In this document: positions 54,695 through 64,000 of the stretch, in pieces
Layout of the letters: the number at the start of each line of letters is the position of its first letter
Numbering within the stretch: position 1 is the stretch's first letter
Assembly: GCA_910589415.1 (NCBI GenBank)
Contig: OU342639.1
Span: 13,400,268 to 13,464,267 of the forward strand
DNA length: 64,000 nt
Direction: 5' to 3'
DNA from: Malachius bipustulatus
Taxonomy: Eukaryota; Arthropoda; Insecta; Coleoptera; Melyridae
Notes under the pieces: generated by a model
What the model saw: only the letters and a program-made list of their open reading frames with translations
Told to the model about the DNA's origin: nothing
The model's database searches: none
Made by a program: the position numbers and the translations under genes

Positions 54695-56064
54695 CAGGGT
54701 GCACCACATATCCTTCTCTATATTGCTATCTCCTGAACGCTAAGAGATACTGGGTCGGTTAAATTAGAAAAAAGATGCGCATTTTTGTGGCCATCTCGAA
54801 TCCGTCAAGACATGCCAAGATATCTGTGAAAAGAGTTTTCACAATCAACTTTCGTTTTTCTTATGGCCGCCATATTATTTTTTTATGTCGTTCGATATGA
54901 AAAAATAATGGAAACCAAAAATTAATAAACATCAAAAAAAAAAAAATTATAGTGCTTGTCTTATGGTTTTTTAATTTATCTATGAAACTCGGTCTAACAA
55001 GTTGTCGTTTTTGCAAAGAAAAAAAATAATAAAAATTTTTTAAATTTATTTTTTGAAGTTTAAGAGTTTTTAGTTTTTATGATTTTTTTTATACCGAACA
55101 ACATAAAAAAAACAATATGGTGGCCATAAGAAAACGAAAGTTGACTGAAAACTCTTGGATCTAGTCGGCTTTGAAAATTTTTTAAATGTCAGATGGGTAG
55201 CTCTTGCCGCCTTATGTAAGCCCACAAAAAATTATTTTTATCCTACCCCATAAGAAAATTGAACTTTCTCGACTGCATGCCCCCGGAGAAAGTGCCACTT
55301 TTCATGCCTAGGCGGTAAAATTATTTTTATATTTTCACGCTAGAGGGCCACCCAATTGCAATTGAATGCTATTTCCAGAGGGAACCAATAGCAAGCAAGC
55401 TTATAGCTGTATGTCAATCTGTCAATGTCAATAGACCAGCAAGACCCAGCAAATTAAATACTAATAGTGAGGTACTGATGTCAAATTTATCCAAACAAGG
55501 AATTTCTTTCAATAATAAATTATTGTAATATTCAAAATCCAACGTTCACTATTAATGTTATCCATAAATAAATAAATAAATTACTGATTGTAATTTAACT
55601 AATCTACGCTTACTGATAGTAATGTATTAAGCAAACATCATTATGTAGGTATTCAATAAATTTTCTTTCAAAACAAATTTTTTTCAAAAAAAAAAAAATT
55701 ATTATTATTATTGTGTAGGATAAAAAATTATGTGTAAACCACGGCGGTAAAGTGTCTTTTCAGGCCTCAAGAAGTGGCCAGCCTCGGCTGCGCCTCGCCT
55801 GGCCATATCTTCTTGAGGCCTGAAAAGTGCCACTTTACCGCCTAGGTATACAATATACTATTATTAATCTCTAATAATAAAAAAGATATGGAAAAAATAA
55901 GAAATCTCGATTTTTCAGTTTTTTTCAGGATATTTCAGGAACGGTCACAGATATCCTGTATGTCTTCATGTATTCGAGATGGCCACAAAACTGCGCATCT
56001 TTTCTCTAATTTAACTGACCCTGTATCTGTTAGCGTTAGGAGATAGCAATACAGAGAAGGATAT
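54695..56064. mobile_element. Foldback of the GGTTAAAT family with a lost right terminus
   Basis: The left arm (ATATCCTTCTCTATATTGCT, then ATCTCCTGAACGCTAAGAGA, TGGGTCGGTTAAATTAG and AAGATGCGCATTTTTGTGGC) is matched inverted at 55940-56064. The left tip CAGGGTGCACC has no partner at the right, so the right terminus is eroded. The interior has a second near-palindrome (ATGATTTTTTTTATACCGAA type) and the GC-rich hairpin described next. Confidence 0.6.
55743..55842. repeat. GC-rich 40-bp hairpin with CpG-rich loop
   Basis: GGCGGTAAAGTG, CTTTTCAGGCCTCAAGAAG and TGGCCA pair with TGGCCA, CTTCTTGAGGCCTGAAAAG and CACTTTACCGCC around the loop GCCTCGGCTGCGCCTCGCC. A related half (GAAAGTGCCACTTTTCATGC followed by CTAGGCGGTAAA) occurs at 55291-55320, and CCTAGGCGGTAAA/TTTACCGCCTAGG are inverted with respect to each other. 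Confidence 0.75.
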
Positions 56065-58690
56065 AAGAAACGGCTAGATAGGGGGAAATTGTTAGAAATA
56101 TTTTGATGATCGTTAGAAACTTTTACAAATAACTGGAAAACGGTTTGTCACCGATGCTCTCGTGGTATTTGGGACATCAGAATGGGTGGACTGGCAGAAT
56201 GATGAAAAAATTAACAAATTAATTGTGGTTCAGACTGTTATTTTGATGATCATTGGAATTTTACAAGAATGACTGAAGATGCATGGTTTTGCATAAGACC
56301 CCCATATGGCTGGTCAAAGAACTGAAGAACGGCTATCCCAATTTTTACGTGTTTGACTTGAAAGACTGAGGAACCTGGCTTCTAAATCAGACCCCCTAAG
56401 ATTATGGCTAAGAATTTGAGAAAGTTTTTGCAGTCAATTTTGGGCATTTTTTTTGTGATTCATGGTACAATTGGCTTTATCCCGAGCTTTAGCCTGAAAG
56501 GTCTCGGACTCGGTCCCGTTGTTGAGGGTTGGATCGACGGTGACGAGTCGATATTCTGACTGAGATCCCCGGGTGGATGTAAGAAACTCAGGGAAAGAAC
56601 CTGAAAACGGATTTTTCAATTGAATATTCTTCCAAAACATGATTTTCAATGTTGTGCCATTTTCAGAAAGGTACATTATATTGAGTATAACCTCGGGTAT
56701 AACTAATTTCTTCATGTAAGAGAGGTTCAAGTTCAAGTTAAATAGTCTACTATAGCTTCGCAGATCTCGGTATTTTAGACATACTCTGCGTGAGTTCAAT
56801 TATGTCTTCCTGTACTTGCAAACTTGCGGGGACAGTAGTAGTCCACGAATGTAATGAAATTGACGAAGACTATATTTTACACTGTTGAAAGTGTGCTAAG
56901 AGCTTAAACGATGAAGTTGTAATTATTTGAGATTGGGTCTGTTTAAAATTGTTTTATCTTTTTCTTCTTACGACCCATTATCGCCAAGTCGCACAATCGT
57001 TAATTTGCGTAGCTATATTTATTTTGTGAAAATAATCTGGGTTGTAACAATTTTGCAGAAATTTAGAATTGTTGTAACTTCGTGGCGCTGTCTTTAAAGC
57101 TTATAAAAATTAATTGTTTTATAATTATTATCTAGGAGTAGGGGTTGGAAGACAGTAAGTAATTACATTTTGAGGAACGATGACTCTAGTAAGATGGTCC
57201 CCTTTCGTTGGTGAGTTAGTGATCCCTGAAGTAGATATTATAACCGTGTGCGTGAACCCTTTATTACGTGGAGTTAATGATAATGTTTTTATACGATAGT
57301 AGACAAGTATACAGCAGCGCAGTGTGCATGAAGAGAATAAGTAGGGCTTTCGCTGGGAATTTCCCTTCATTATATATTATTCCTGATTAACGGCGGTGGT
57401 GTTTTCGCTTTGTCTTCCACTGACTCACTTCGGAATGTGGCTCTGGTTGTTGGGCATGGCGTGTGGTCTGTTTTCGGCAGGGGCGTACGTCAATGTCGAA
57501 TGTCTCGGTCGGATTGTTTTTAACTAAATGATCATCAAATTTCTTGTTACATCTGGAAGATGAATATTATCCAATTATCATTGTGCATATTTTTTATTTA
57601 TGAAGCTTTCATTGCTTTTACCATAAGTCGAATCGTGGATTTCATCCAGCTGTTTAAATTTTTCATGAATTCTTCTTCACTTATTTTGAATTCAAGTAAA
57701 GCTGTCAGATGCGTATCTCCATTCTTTAAATGCTTGGCTGGTTTTTACTACCATTTTTGGACCGATCAGTTTATTGAAATACTACTTACTGACTCTTTAA
57801 ATTTTCTCTTAAATGTTGATGAATCTTTGATTCGAATCTCTGTAGAGGAAATAATATTATATTCTGTAAATCGAACCCGACTTGAATGAAATTAAATGAG
57901 AACGAGCTCGTTAAAATTGCATTTAAGTACACCTATGTAACTTTGTGTGTGTTAAAGAACGTTTAGTTTTCCACTTACCGGTATAGTTCTCGGGAACGGT
58001 TTAATGAAACTGACAAATAAAATAACAGTATAGCTAGGAAATAGCAGTAAAGTAAAAAAATTAACTCCGCATTCAGGGAAATTTTATCGGCTACAAAATA
58101 ACCATTAACGTAAATTCAAATAGTCGATACTAATAAAAGTTTCCAAAATCGCTTGTAATACGTGCATTAGATTCATTCTAAGCAAACGTAGTACTGAAAC
58201 AATACAGTTAACTAATTTGGGATGATAACAAGGAGGAAATTGAACCATAAACTGGCTTTTTCATGGACAATAAATAGCCAGAATTTCCTTTGATATTGGC
58301 TCCTAAAACTCAAACAAGTCCTCAGCTCCCTAACGAGGAGAGGAGATCCATGCACAATAGTTATACGCTAACGGAGAGTAATCTTAGAGCAAACACGGCT
58401 ATTGTGTATGATAAATGCTCCCATATTTCCATGATATTTGCCATTTTATAAGCAAATAAATCGTTTATTCAGCTTCAAAATACCTGACCTTGTTCGCGGA
58501 GTCGATGTCATCTCATGCTATACGGACTCCGGGCGGCTAACATCGTGCACTGCTACGGCTGCATCGTCAATAGTGTTTGAAAATCAAATCTCTCCTTTCG
58601 AGGAATCAGACTTTCGTTTATTCATACTTTCACATTGTCCTGTTTATATCTTTGAACCTGGAAAAATGAGCTTTTTCTGTAAACGATACT
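56065..58690. other. Intergenic sequence with unrecognised frames
   Basis: The longest frame is 121 codons on minus (56434-56799; MNSRRVCLKYRDLRSYSRLF and on). No domain was recognised and there is no supporting start or splice signal. Another (57128-57370 minus, 80 codons) is equally anonymous. A direct repeat of TTTTGATGATC.TT.GAA at about 56101 and 56240 suggests a diverged tandem segment. Confidence 0.35.
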
Positions 58691-59105
58691 GAAAAATCTG
58701 CTGGTATATCATATTAGAGTAGTTGTTTACTGTGTAAATTTTCAGTTCGATTGATTCCTTTGAAAACGTGCCATATAATGGATATAAAAATTTAGCAACT
58801 GAGCAAATTCAAATTGGCTAACTAATTAAAACATGATTTTTTTCACACTGCCTTGAAATTCAAAAAAAGTTCTTTCAATTCTGTTAATTTAGTTTAAAAA
58901 AAGCATTTATTTCTCATTATTTCAAACGGTCGCCATACCAGATCACTCCTTGTAGATATCTTACTCCCACAAAAATTTTCATCCCGTAGATTGAAAACTG
59001 CGACCTGAAACAGTGTGAGAAGAACAGGAGTTTTCGCTAAAAGCTAATCAAGCTACGCAGGGTCGTTTTGAAAATCGACAAGTTGAGTTTTGGCTGAAAT
59101 AAACA
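58691..59105 (+). repeat. R-family dispersed repeat, third locus
   Basis: GTAGTTGTTTACTGTG, GACCA/GATCACTCCTTGTAGA, CTTACTCCCACAAAAATTTT and GTAGATTGAAAACTGCGACC follow the same order as in 3553-5037, with internal shortening. It ends at a CAGGATGATTCTTTTAAA foldback tip at 59113. Confidence 0.65.
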
Positions 59106-60081
59106 TACATATACAGGATGATTCTTTTAAAGCGCCCATTAGAAAAAGCTCGACTTCTAGTTGATCTAGGAATATGAAATTTGGAATTTAGGCAACATAC
59201 ATAGGTAATAACGAGTCGAAATGAAATATTACCAAGATGGCGGCACATTTAAAAATGGGGGAAGGAAGTGCCATCTTTGTTTTTTTTTTTAATTGGACAC
59301 CCCATGCATTATTGCATTTTCAGATTGTCTGAGAAAATGTGATAACAATTTGTACTTATAGTTGGCTTGTTCTTCGCTTACAATATCAAGAACAGTTGAT
59401 TCCAGAGTCAGTCTAGTTCTCGACTCTAAAACGACCTGTATATTCAAGAATGGATCGTGCTAGAATGGATGAAGAACAAATTTCCATAACTCTAACACAT
59501 GACCTAACTCGGTTTTTGAAAACGTTAGGGTGTTGAGAGCGTGTTAACAAGAAGTCCTGTGTATAAAAGGGCTAAGATGTTCGTATAGGTTTCTGTTTAA
59601 ATTCTAACACCTGGAAGCGTTTCTATGTCGATCCCTACTACTTTGGAGAGTTATTGTGTCCAATCTATGTTGCATGGAGCGCTAAATTATTAAATCAAAA
59701 ATAATTTTATAAAGTCTCTAGGAAATACCTCAGGGTTTTCATAGTTGTTTATTTGAGTTGAAAATATCTGAAAATGTTGATGTGACTAACTTGGCTTGTG
59801 TCGCAGTTTTGCTCTTGAATTTATTTTTTCTATATACATATTTTAATAATTGAAAATTTCTTGCGTATCCGTGCTTGTCCATATCAAGTCAATGGATAGA
59901 GCTTTTTTGTCAGAGAACTTACTTAGTCTCAGAGATGCAGAAAATTTCAATAACGGATGCGATCTACTATTGGCTATTCCTGAAGCTTTTCAATCCAACC
60001 TCTTATTTGCGTCTCTAACAACTGATCGATTATTGTGTAAAGTACCTACCTCTTTAAAGTTCACTGCTGTAAACATGTTTT
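59106..60081. other. Intergenic sequence
   Basis: Stray foldback pieces (TACAGGATGATTC at 59112, GGACACCCCATGCATTATTG at 59284). The frame at 59850-60098 ends at the D repeat and has no recognised domain. Confidence 0.35.
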
Positions 60082-60540
60082 TCTACTCCCTTATATGAAA
60101 GTTCCCAATAACAAAAACAACTTGCATAACTTGAAAGTGAGCCTTTGTACATGCCTGTTGTGTAATGAAAGAGAATCAAAAGTCAAAACAGTGTTGTAAT
60201 TTTTTTATTACAACACGGTCTTATAAACCATAGAGTCGAGAGTAGCAGCTATGATTAAACAATTCAGTTGGTATACTCGATATGTCGAATCATGCAAAGT
60301 TGAATCTCATGAGGGACACGACGTGTAAAATTCACAAACCTGTTATTATCTAAAGAGTGGCACCACAAACAATATTATGTATTTGTTTAATAATTTCCAT
60401 AAAATTGCATCATACTTACTGAAATTTATGAAAAATCCAAACAGAAATCAATTAACTCAATAATATTTTTATTATTTTTTATTTATTATATATTAATATT
60501 GACACCGACAGACGATGTCATTATTATTGACGTTTATTGT
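60082..60540 (+). repeat. Dispersed repeat D, copy 2
   Basis: Same order and orientation as 12172-12606: TCCCTTATATGAAAGT, the GTGTTGTAAT/ATTACAACAC hairpin (60191-60216), ACGTGTAAAATTCACAAACC, TATTATGTATTTGTTTAATA and ATTGACGTTTATTGTT. Several small indels separate the copies. Confidence 0.75.
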
Positions 60541-60630
60541 TCACAATTTTTTAATATAAAAGTTTTAATCTTTCTTAGTTCAGTACTTCATATTATTGTA
60601 GCATGCATCCTCTGGTTATTTCTCGATGTG

Positions 60631-60678
60631 CTGTACTGATGAGGTCATAAAGAGACCGAAACAGAGCGTTGCCTACAG
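60631..60678 (+). ncRNA. Hammerhead-ribozyme-like motif (type I fold), cleavage triplet altered
   Basis: CTGATGA (60636-60642), stem II GGTC/GACC closed by a 7-base loop (60643-60657) and GAAA (60658-60661) give the full conserved core. Stem I can form between CTGTA (60631-60635) and TACAG (60674-60678). Stem III would be short (C62-G71, A63-T70, G64-T69, counting from 60600). The expected NUH before the cleavage point reads GCC, so the essential U at position 16.1 is C and the copy may be inactive. Hammerheads are known in Penelope-like elements and animal satellites. The opposite strand has a roughly 60-codon open frame (YSCDCQKSFGYGGHIRQHIR and on) covering the same bases, so coincidence with coding sequence is possible. 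Confidence 0.35.
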
Positions 60679-60699
60679 TCTCGAGACGACTAGATGGAT

Positions 60700-61973
60700 A
60701 TGTGTGTTGGTTTAAATGCCGGATGTGTTGTCGAATGTGTCCGCCATATCCAAACGACTTCTGGCAGTCGCAGCTATATATGGACGACGCTTTCTAATGT
60801 TTTATATTCGTAGATTGAAACAGTGTAGCTGTTTGTAAAACATTTGTATTGAATATTATAGGCTAGGTTAGGAGCTAGTTATAATAATAATATTAGGTGC
60901 TTTTATCAAATATAAAATGAACGAGAGTGAAACTGAAATGGAAAACACCCCAACAAATAATAGTGCAAGCTAAAATAGCAATGGAAAATACTTTTTCTCA
61001 GAAGTCAAAAGGAAGATATTCGTAAAACTTATCCCAATTCAATCTAAAAAGTTATACTCAAGTTCGGTAGTAAGTATAGGTAGTGAGAGTATCATAAAAT
61101 CATTTGTACTTATATGCTATTGGGAGTAGGCAAAGTATAGTACAATATCTCGAGTTTAAAGACAAATGAGACAATTTCCTACTTGTGTAAAAAGTCGTTT
61201 TCAACTGTCGTTATGTAATGCAGGAAGAAAATGAGGTTAGTATTTCTATTTTGTTTTGCTCTAAAATGTAGCTTTCCATTAAAACATTGTTAATACATCT
61301 TGATATACATTTGTTTGTGACACATTGTATTTATATACAGTATAGAAGATGATTTACGAAATGAAATTATTATTAAAGTTTTTCCAGATGTTTTATACGT
61401 GTATGTGTGTGTTGTATTCTTGATGAAAAGGAGGGAGGTCTTTATCTTGAATGGACAGAATGAGGGCGAGTATATATCATATCATATCAGTTGGTCGACA
61501 CTTTTTTATCCAAGAAGGGTCCAGTGGACAAGTTTACTTTAGCTAATGTCCTTTTGCGTCCCACGGCAACTTTAATGCGATGACTCGAGAGTGCAAAAAA
61601 TTTCAGAGTATAATGGAAGCTGTTAACAACCCAAGCCGTAATTGTATTTCTGGTGTCAGCTTCCCAAGGAAGAACGCTCTTAAACTTCAAGAGTTATTTT
61701 TTAACAAGGCTGATCTTGTTATGTATAATTTCAATTTTCTCTTTATGCCGGTTCTCTCTCTTTCCCTATCTTGTGCGCAATGTCTCGATATAATTTTCAA
61801 TTAGACATGTCTTTCTATATTACTTATAAAGGATTTTACTTTGTTGTCCGCTATTTATACAAAGTGAAAGAAAATTCTGGAAACGCACAATTTTCTATCA
61901 AACGGGTGATCAGAAATATACAAAACTTGGCGTTCAGCGGTTTTAGGATCTCAAGATTTTAGATTTGATACAT
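60700..61973. other. Intergenic sequence
   Basis: No supported gene. The minus strand near 60680-60800 is open with a Cys-His-rich segment (see the hammerhead entry). A short CATATCATATCA repeat lies near 61480. Confidence 0.35.
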
Positions 61974-62081
61974 ACAAGGTGTTTCTAAATGGAGTACCAT
62001 AAATTGGAGAACTTGTAGATAAAGTTAAAAAAATACGAAAATGTAGGAAAAAATTTTTTCGAAAAGGCTTTATTGATGAGA

Positions 62082-63024
62082 TACAGGGTGTTAAAGAGTC
62101 GACCGACAGACCACTCTTTTGTTAATATTTGTTGAAACAATAACCCAACTGAGACAATTTTTTGTGTGTAACAACAAGTTATAAAGAGCAATAATCAGAC
62201 AAATTTTCGGTTTATTTCAATAAGCCAGTGGCGTAGAAACAGGGGTCGTTTGACACTTTTCACTCTTTAAAAAAGTAAGGGCTAGGTTTTTTGATGTCTT
62301 ATTACTTTTTTCTGAATCAACGGTCTTTTTACAATAAAAAAGCCATACTTGTTTAATTTGCCCAGAGGCGTCCGTTTTTGAGATATTTGCAATTTTGTGT
62401 CAGGACGTCAGTCGCTTTATGTAAAATACACTTAAAAATTTCATTTATTAAAATTGTGAAGGTAGCTTTGAAATTTAAATAAACTAATTTTTGGACTTAC
62501 TTGTCAGTTTGACATTTCATATCCGAAGTGAAAATTAAATAATTTTATTGTCAAGAAAACTATTCAACACATAACAAAACATAAGTAATTGAACAAAACA
62601 TACGTAACATAAAATTACCTAATGATTATCTAATATTGCTCAAAGTGTCCTCCGTTTGCACGTACACATGCATTTAAACGCTGCTCCAACGAAAACATTA
62701 TTTTTGGTTGATTTGATAATCGTTCAAATGCATGTTTTTTTTTTTTTTTTGACACAAAATTGCAAGTATCTCAAAAACGGACGCCTCTGGGCAAATTAAA
62801 CAAGTATGGCTTTTTTATTGTAAAAGACCGTTGATTCAGAAAAAAGTAATAAGACATCAAAAAACCTATAGCCCTTACTTTTTTAAAGAGTGAAAAGTGT
62901 CAAACGACCCCTGTTTCTACGCCACTGGCTTATTGAAATAAACCGAAAATTTGTCTGATTATTGCTCTTTATAACTTGTTGTTACACACAAAAAATTGTC
63001 TCAGTTGGGTTATTGTTTCAACAA
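62082..63024. mobile_element. Foldback element retaining a transposase tail; right end cut by a jockey insertion
   Basis: Arms 62129-62402 and 62750-63024 are almost perfect inverted repeats (TTGTTGAAACAATAACCC, ACAAGTTATAAAGAGCAATA, AAACAGGGGTCGTTTGACAC, CCAGAGGCGTCCGTTTTTG). The left terminus is probably CAGGGTGTTAAAGAGTCG at 62084. The matching right terminus is absent because the arm stops exactly where the jockey poly(A) begins (63025). The 347-bp centre encodes the transposase fragment described next. Confidence 0.75.
62630..62731 (-). pseudogene. C-terminal 33 codons of an IS630-Tc1-mariner transposase
   Basis: The frame AFERLSNQPKIMFSLEQRLN continues ACVRANGGHFEQY and then stops. RL.ACI...GGHFEHL at the extreme C-terminus is the signature of a large insect group of IS630-Tc1-mariner transposases. 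It sits between the two arms in the orientation expected for the 3' end of an internally deleted autonomous element. It therefore ties this TA-flanked foldback to a transposase type, the same type as the fragment at 34586-34715. Upstream coding sequence is replaced by a T-run (62735-62750). Confidence 0.75.
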
Positions 63025-63188
63025 TTTTTTTTTTTTTTTTTTTTTTTTTTAATTGTCATTACAATCTAGCCCGTGGCTAATAAGTAACTTATTTATATTC
63101 TTAAAATACTAAAGAAAACTAAAGATCTAAAAGTCACCCATTAGTGTCTCTTAGGTATTGCTAATTAACTATCTGTGGCACTCTTTTC

Positions 63189-63215
63189 TTGTGCACTCAT
63201 AGTATGAGTGCACAA
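63189..63215. repeat. Perfect 13-bp hairpin in the jockey 3' UTR
   Basis: TTGTGCACTCATA and TATGAGTGCACAA are separated by a single G. It lies about 50 bases after the ORF stop in transcript direction, so it could be an RNA structure near the 3' end. Confidence 0.85.
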
Positions 63216-63267
63216 TTTGTATTACAAGCTCAGAGTTGCTTTTATCACTACACTATACACTATGTAT

Positions 63268-64000
63268 TTACACTAACTCGAAAGGCTTCTTCCTTTTGAG
63301 TCTTCTCACTAAGTTCGTATTGTCGAGGAGCTGGATTGCCTCTACATTTACGTGTTGTAGTAGTCTTTCTTCGTGACTTCTTGCAAACTTCTGTATTTCA
63401 CTGGACACAATTTCAATTTTCAGGTCCCTATGGAGATCGTCATTTCTAATGTACCAGGGTGCATCTACAATGTTCCTCAACACTTTATTTTGAAACGTTT
63501 GGATAACTTTATGTTACTTTTTTTGGTACAGCCCCACAGTTGTATTCCATATGTCCAAACTGGCTTTAGTATTTGCTTGTATAATAGTAACTTATTATGC
63601 ACTGACAAGGCTGAACTTCGTCCTAAGAGCCAGTACATTTTACCATATCTAATTTTAAGTTCTTGTTTTTTCTTTTTAACATGAGCTTTCCAACGAAGCT
63701 TACTGTCAAGTGTAAATCCAAGGTACTTCGCTGTGTTGGCGTATGGCACTATCTGCCCATTGATTATCAAAGGTACATGCTCTGTTGTTCGTTTATAAGT
63801 GAAATTAATATGAATTGATTTGTTTTCATTAAGTTTAATTTTCCACTTATTCGTCCAGGTTTGAAATTTATTAATTGCTGTTTGCAATCTGTCTGCTGTT
63901 TCTCTACCGTCTTTACCTACGGATATAATGGCAGTATCATCGGCGAAGGTTGCTATGGTTCTTTGTTCTTTGTGTTCTAGTTCTGGAAAATCAGATGTGT
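63268..64000 (-). pseudogene. Jockey reverse transcriptase C-terminal region, frameshifted, partial
   Basis: From the window edge the frame reads TSDFPELEHKEQRTIATFAD and continues DTAIISVGKDG: FADD is the catalytic C block. Then LQTAINKFQTWTNKWKIKLN, the thumb motif AKYLGFTLDSKLRWKAHV, MYWLLGRSSALSVHNKLLLY and WTYGIQLWGC, typical of jockey-clade elements. The frame stops at 63477 (KRFKIKC). The following block (LRNIVDAPWYIRNDDLHRDL to LVRRLKRKKPFELV, 63268-63483) is in another frame, consistent with loss of one base in the TTCAAAATAAAG stretch. The rest of RT, the endonuclease and ORF1 lie outside. No RNase H. This copy is inactive. Confidence 0.88.

Larger units (their letters stand above)
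63025..64000 (-). mobile_element. Jockey-type non-LTR retrotransposon, 3' end, continues past the window
   Basis: A 26-base poly(A) tail (T on plus, 63025-63050), a 3' UTR (63051-63267) with a perfect hairpin, then the C-terminal half of the reverse transcriptase. The element is inserted in the right arm of a foldback. Its 5' part is outside the window. Confidence 0.88.

Noticed and set aside
56434..56799. 121-codon minus-strand frame
   Set aside because: Longest anonymous frame outside mobile elements, but with no domain, no strong start context and no neighbouring exons recognised.

Overview
The window looks like a gene-poor, AT-rich stretch of an arthropod (most likely insect) nuclear genome. 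The evidence is the density and type of transposable elements: a jockey-type and a CR1/Jockey-superfamily non-LTR retrotransposon, IS630-Tc1-mariner transposase remnants, and many foldback (MITE-like) elements with TA-flanked CAGG/CAGGGTG ends. Simple repeats and a higher-order satellite array fit the same picture. I cannot name the order or species, and no complete host gene was recognised. Almost all recognisable protein-coding sequence belongs to mobile elements or decayed genes.

Layout. 1-222 is a MITE cut by the window edge; its sister copy lies inverted at 46.5 kb. 2.1-5.6 kb holds a small foldback and a 2.6-kb foldback enclosing a tandem repeat. 7.5-12 kb is a non-LTR retrotransposon on the minus strand with two uninterrupted ORFs (407-aa ORF1 with PHD-like and CCHC fingers; 942-codon ORF2 with endonuclease and reverse transcriptase). 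13-30.6 kb is a string of foldback elements, several nested, plus a decayed RT/RNase H element at 27.4-28.5 kb. 30.6-38.3 kb is sparse: a perfect hairpin, an LTR-like segment, a transposase fragment, and two possible small genes at 34.9-35.8 kb.

39.1-42.8 kb is a giant, nearly perfect inverted duplication (arms about 1.14 kb, spacer about 1.07 kb). It captured the 5' half of a decayed gene of a family marked by a HALTGCDTTS motif. One arm later received a 231-bp MITE with a 3-bp target duplication; the other arm still shows the empty site. 43.4-46.1 kb is a TIR-bounded element whose interior is a satellite of about 166-170 bp monomers arranged as a trimeric, about 502-bp higher-order repeat. 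46.2-47.2 kb is a foldback with a Tc1/mariner-like MITE nested in it.

48.8-64 kb holds RT debris, long palindromes, more foldbacks, a second copy of a 450-bp dispersed repeat, and a hammerhead-ribozyme-like motif at 60.63-60.68 kb. It ends with a foldback that still carries the last 33 codons of a mariner-type transposase and whose right arm is interrupted by the poly(A) end of a frameshifted jockey element running out of the window.

The most notable loci are the inverted gene duplication (a candidate long hairpin RNA source), the satellite inside a TIR element, the hammerhead-like motif, and the link between the foldback family and its likely transposase.
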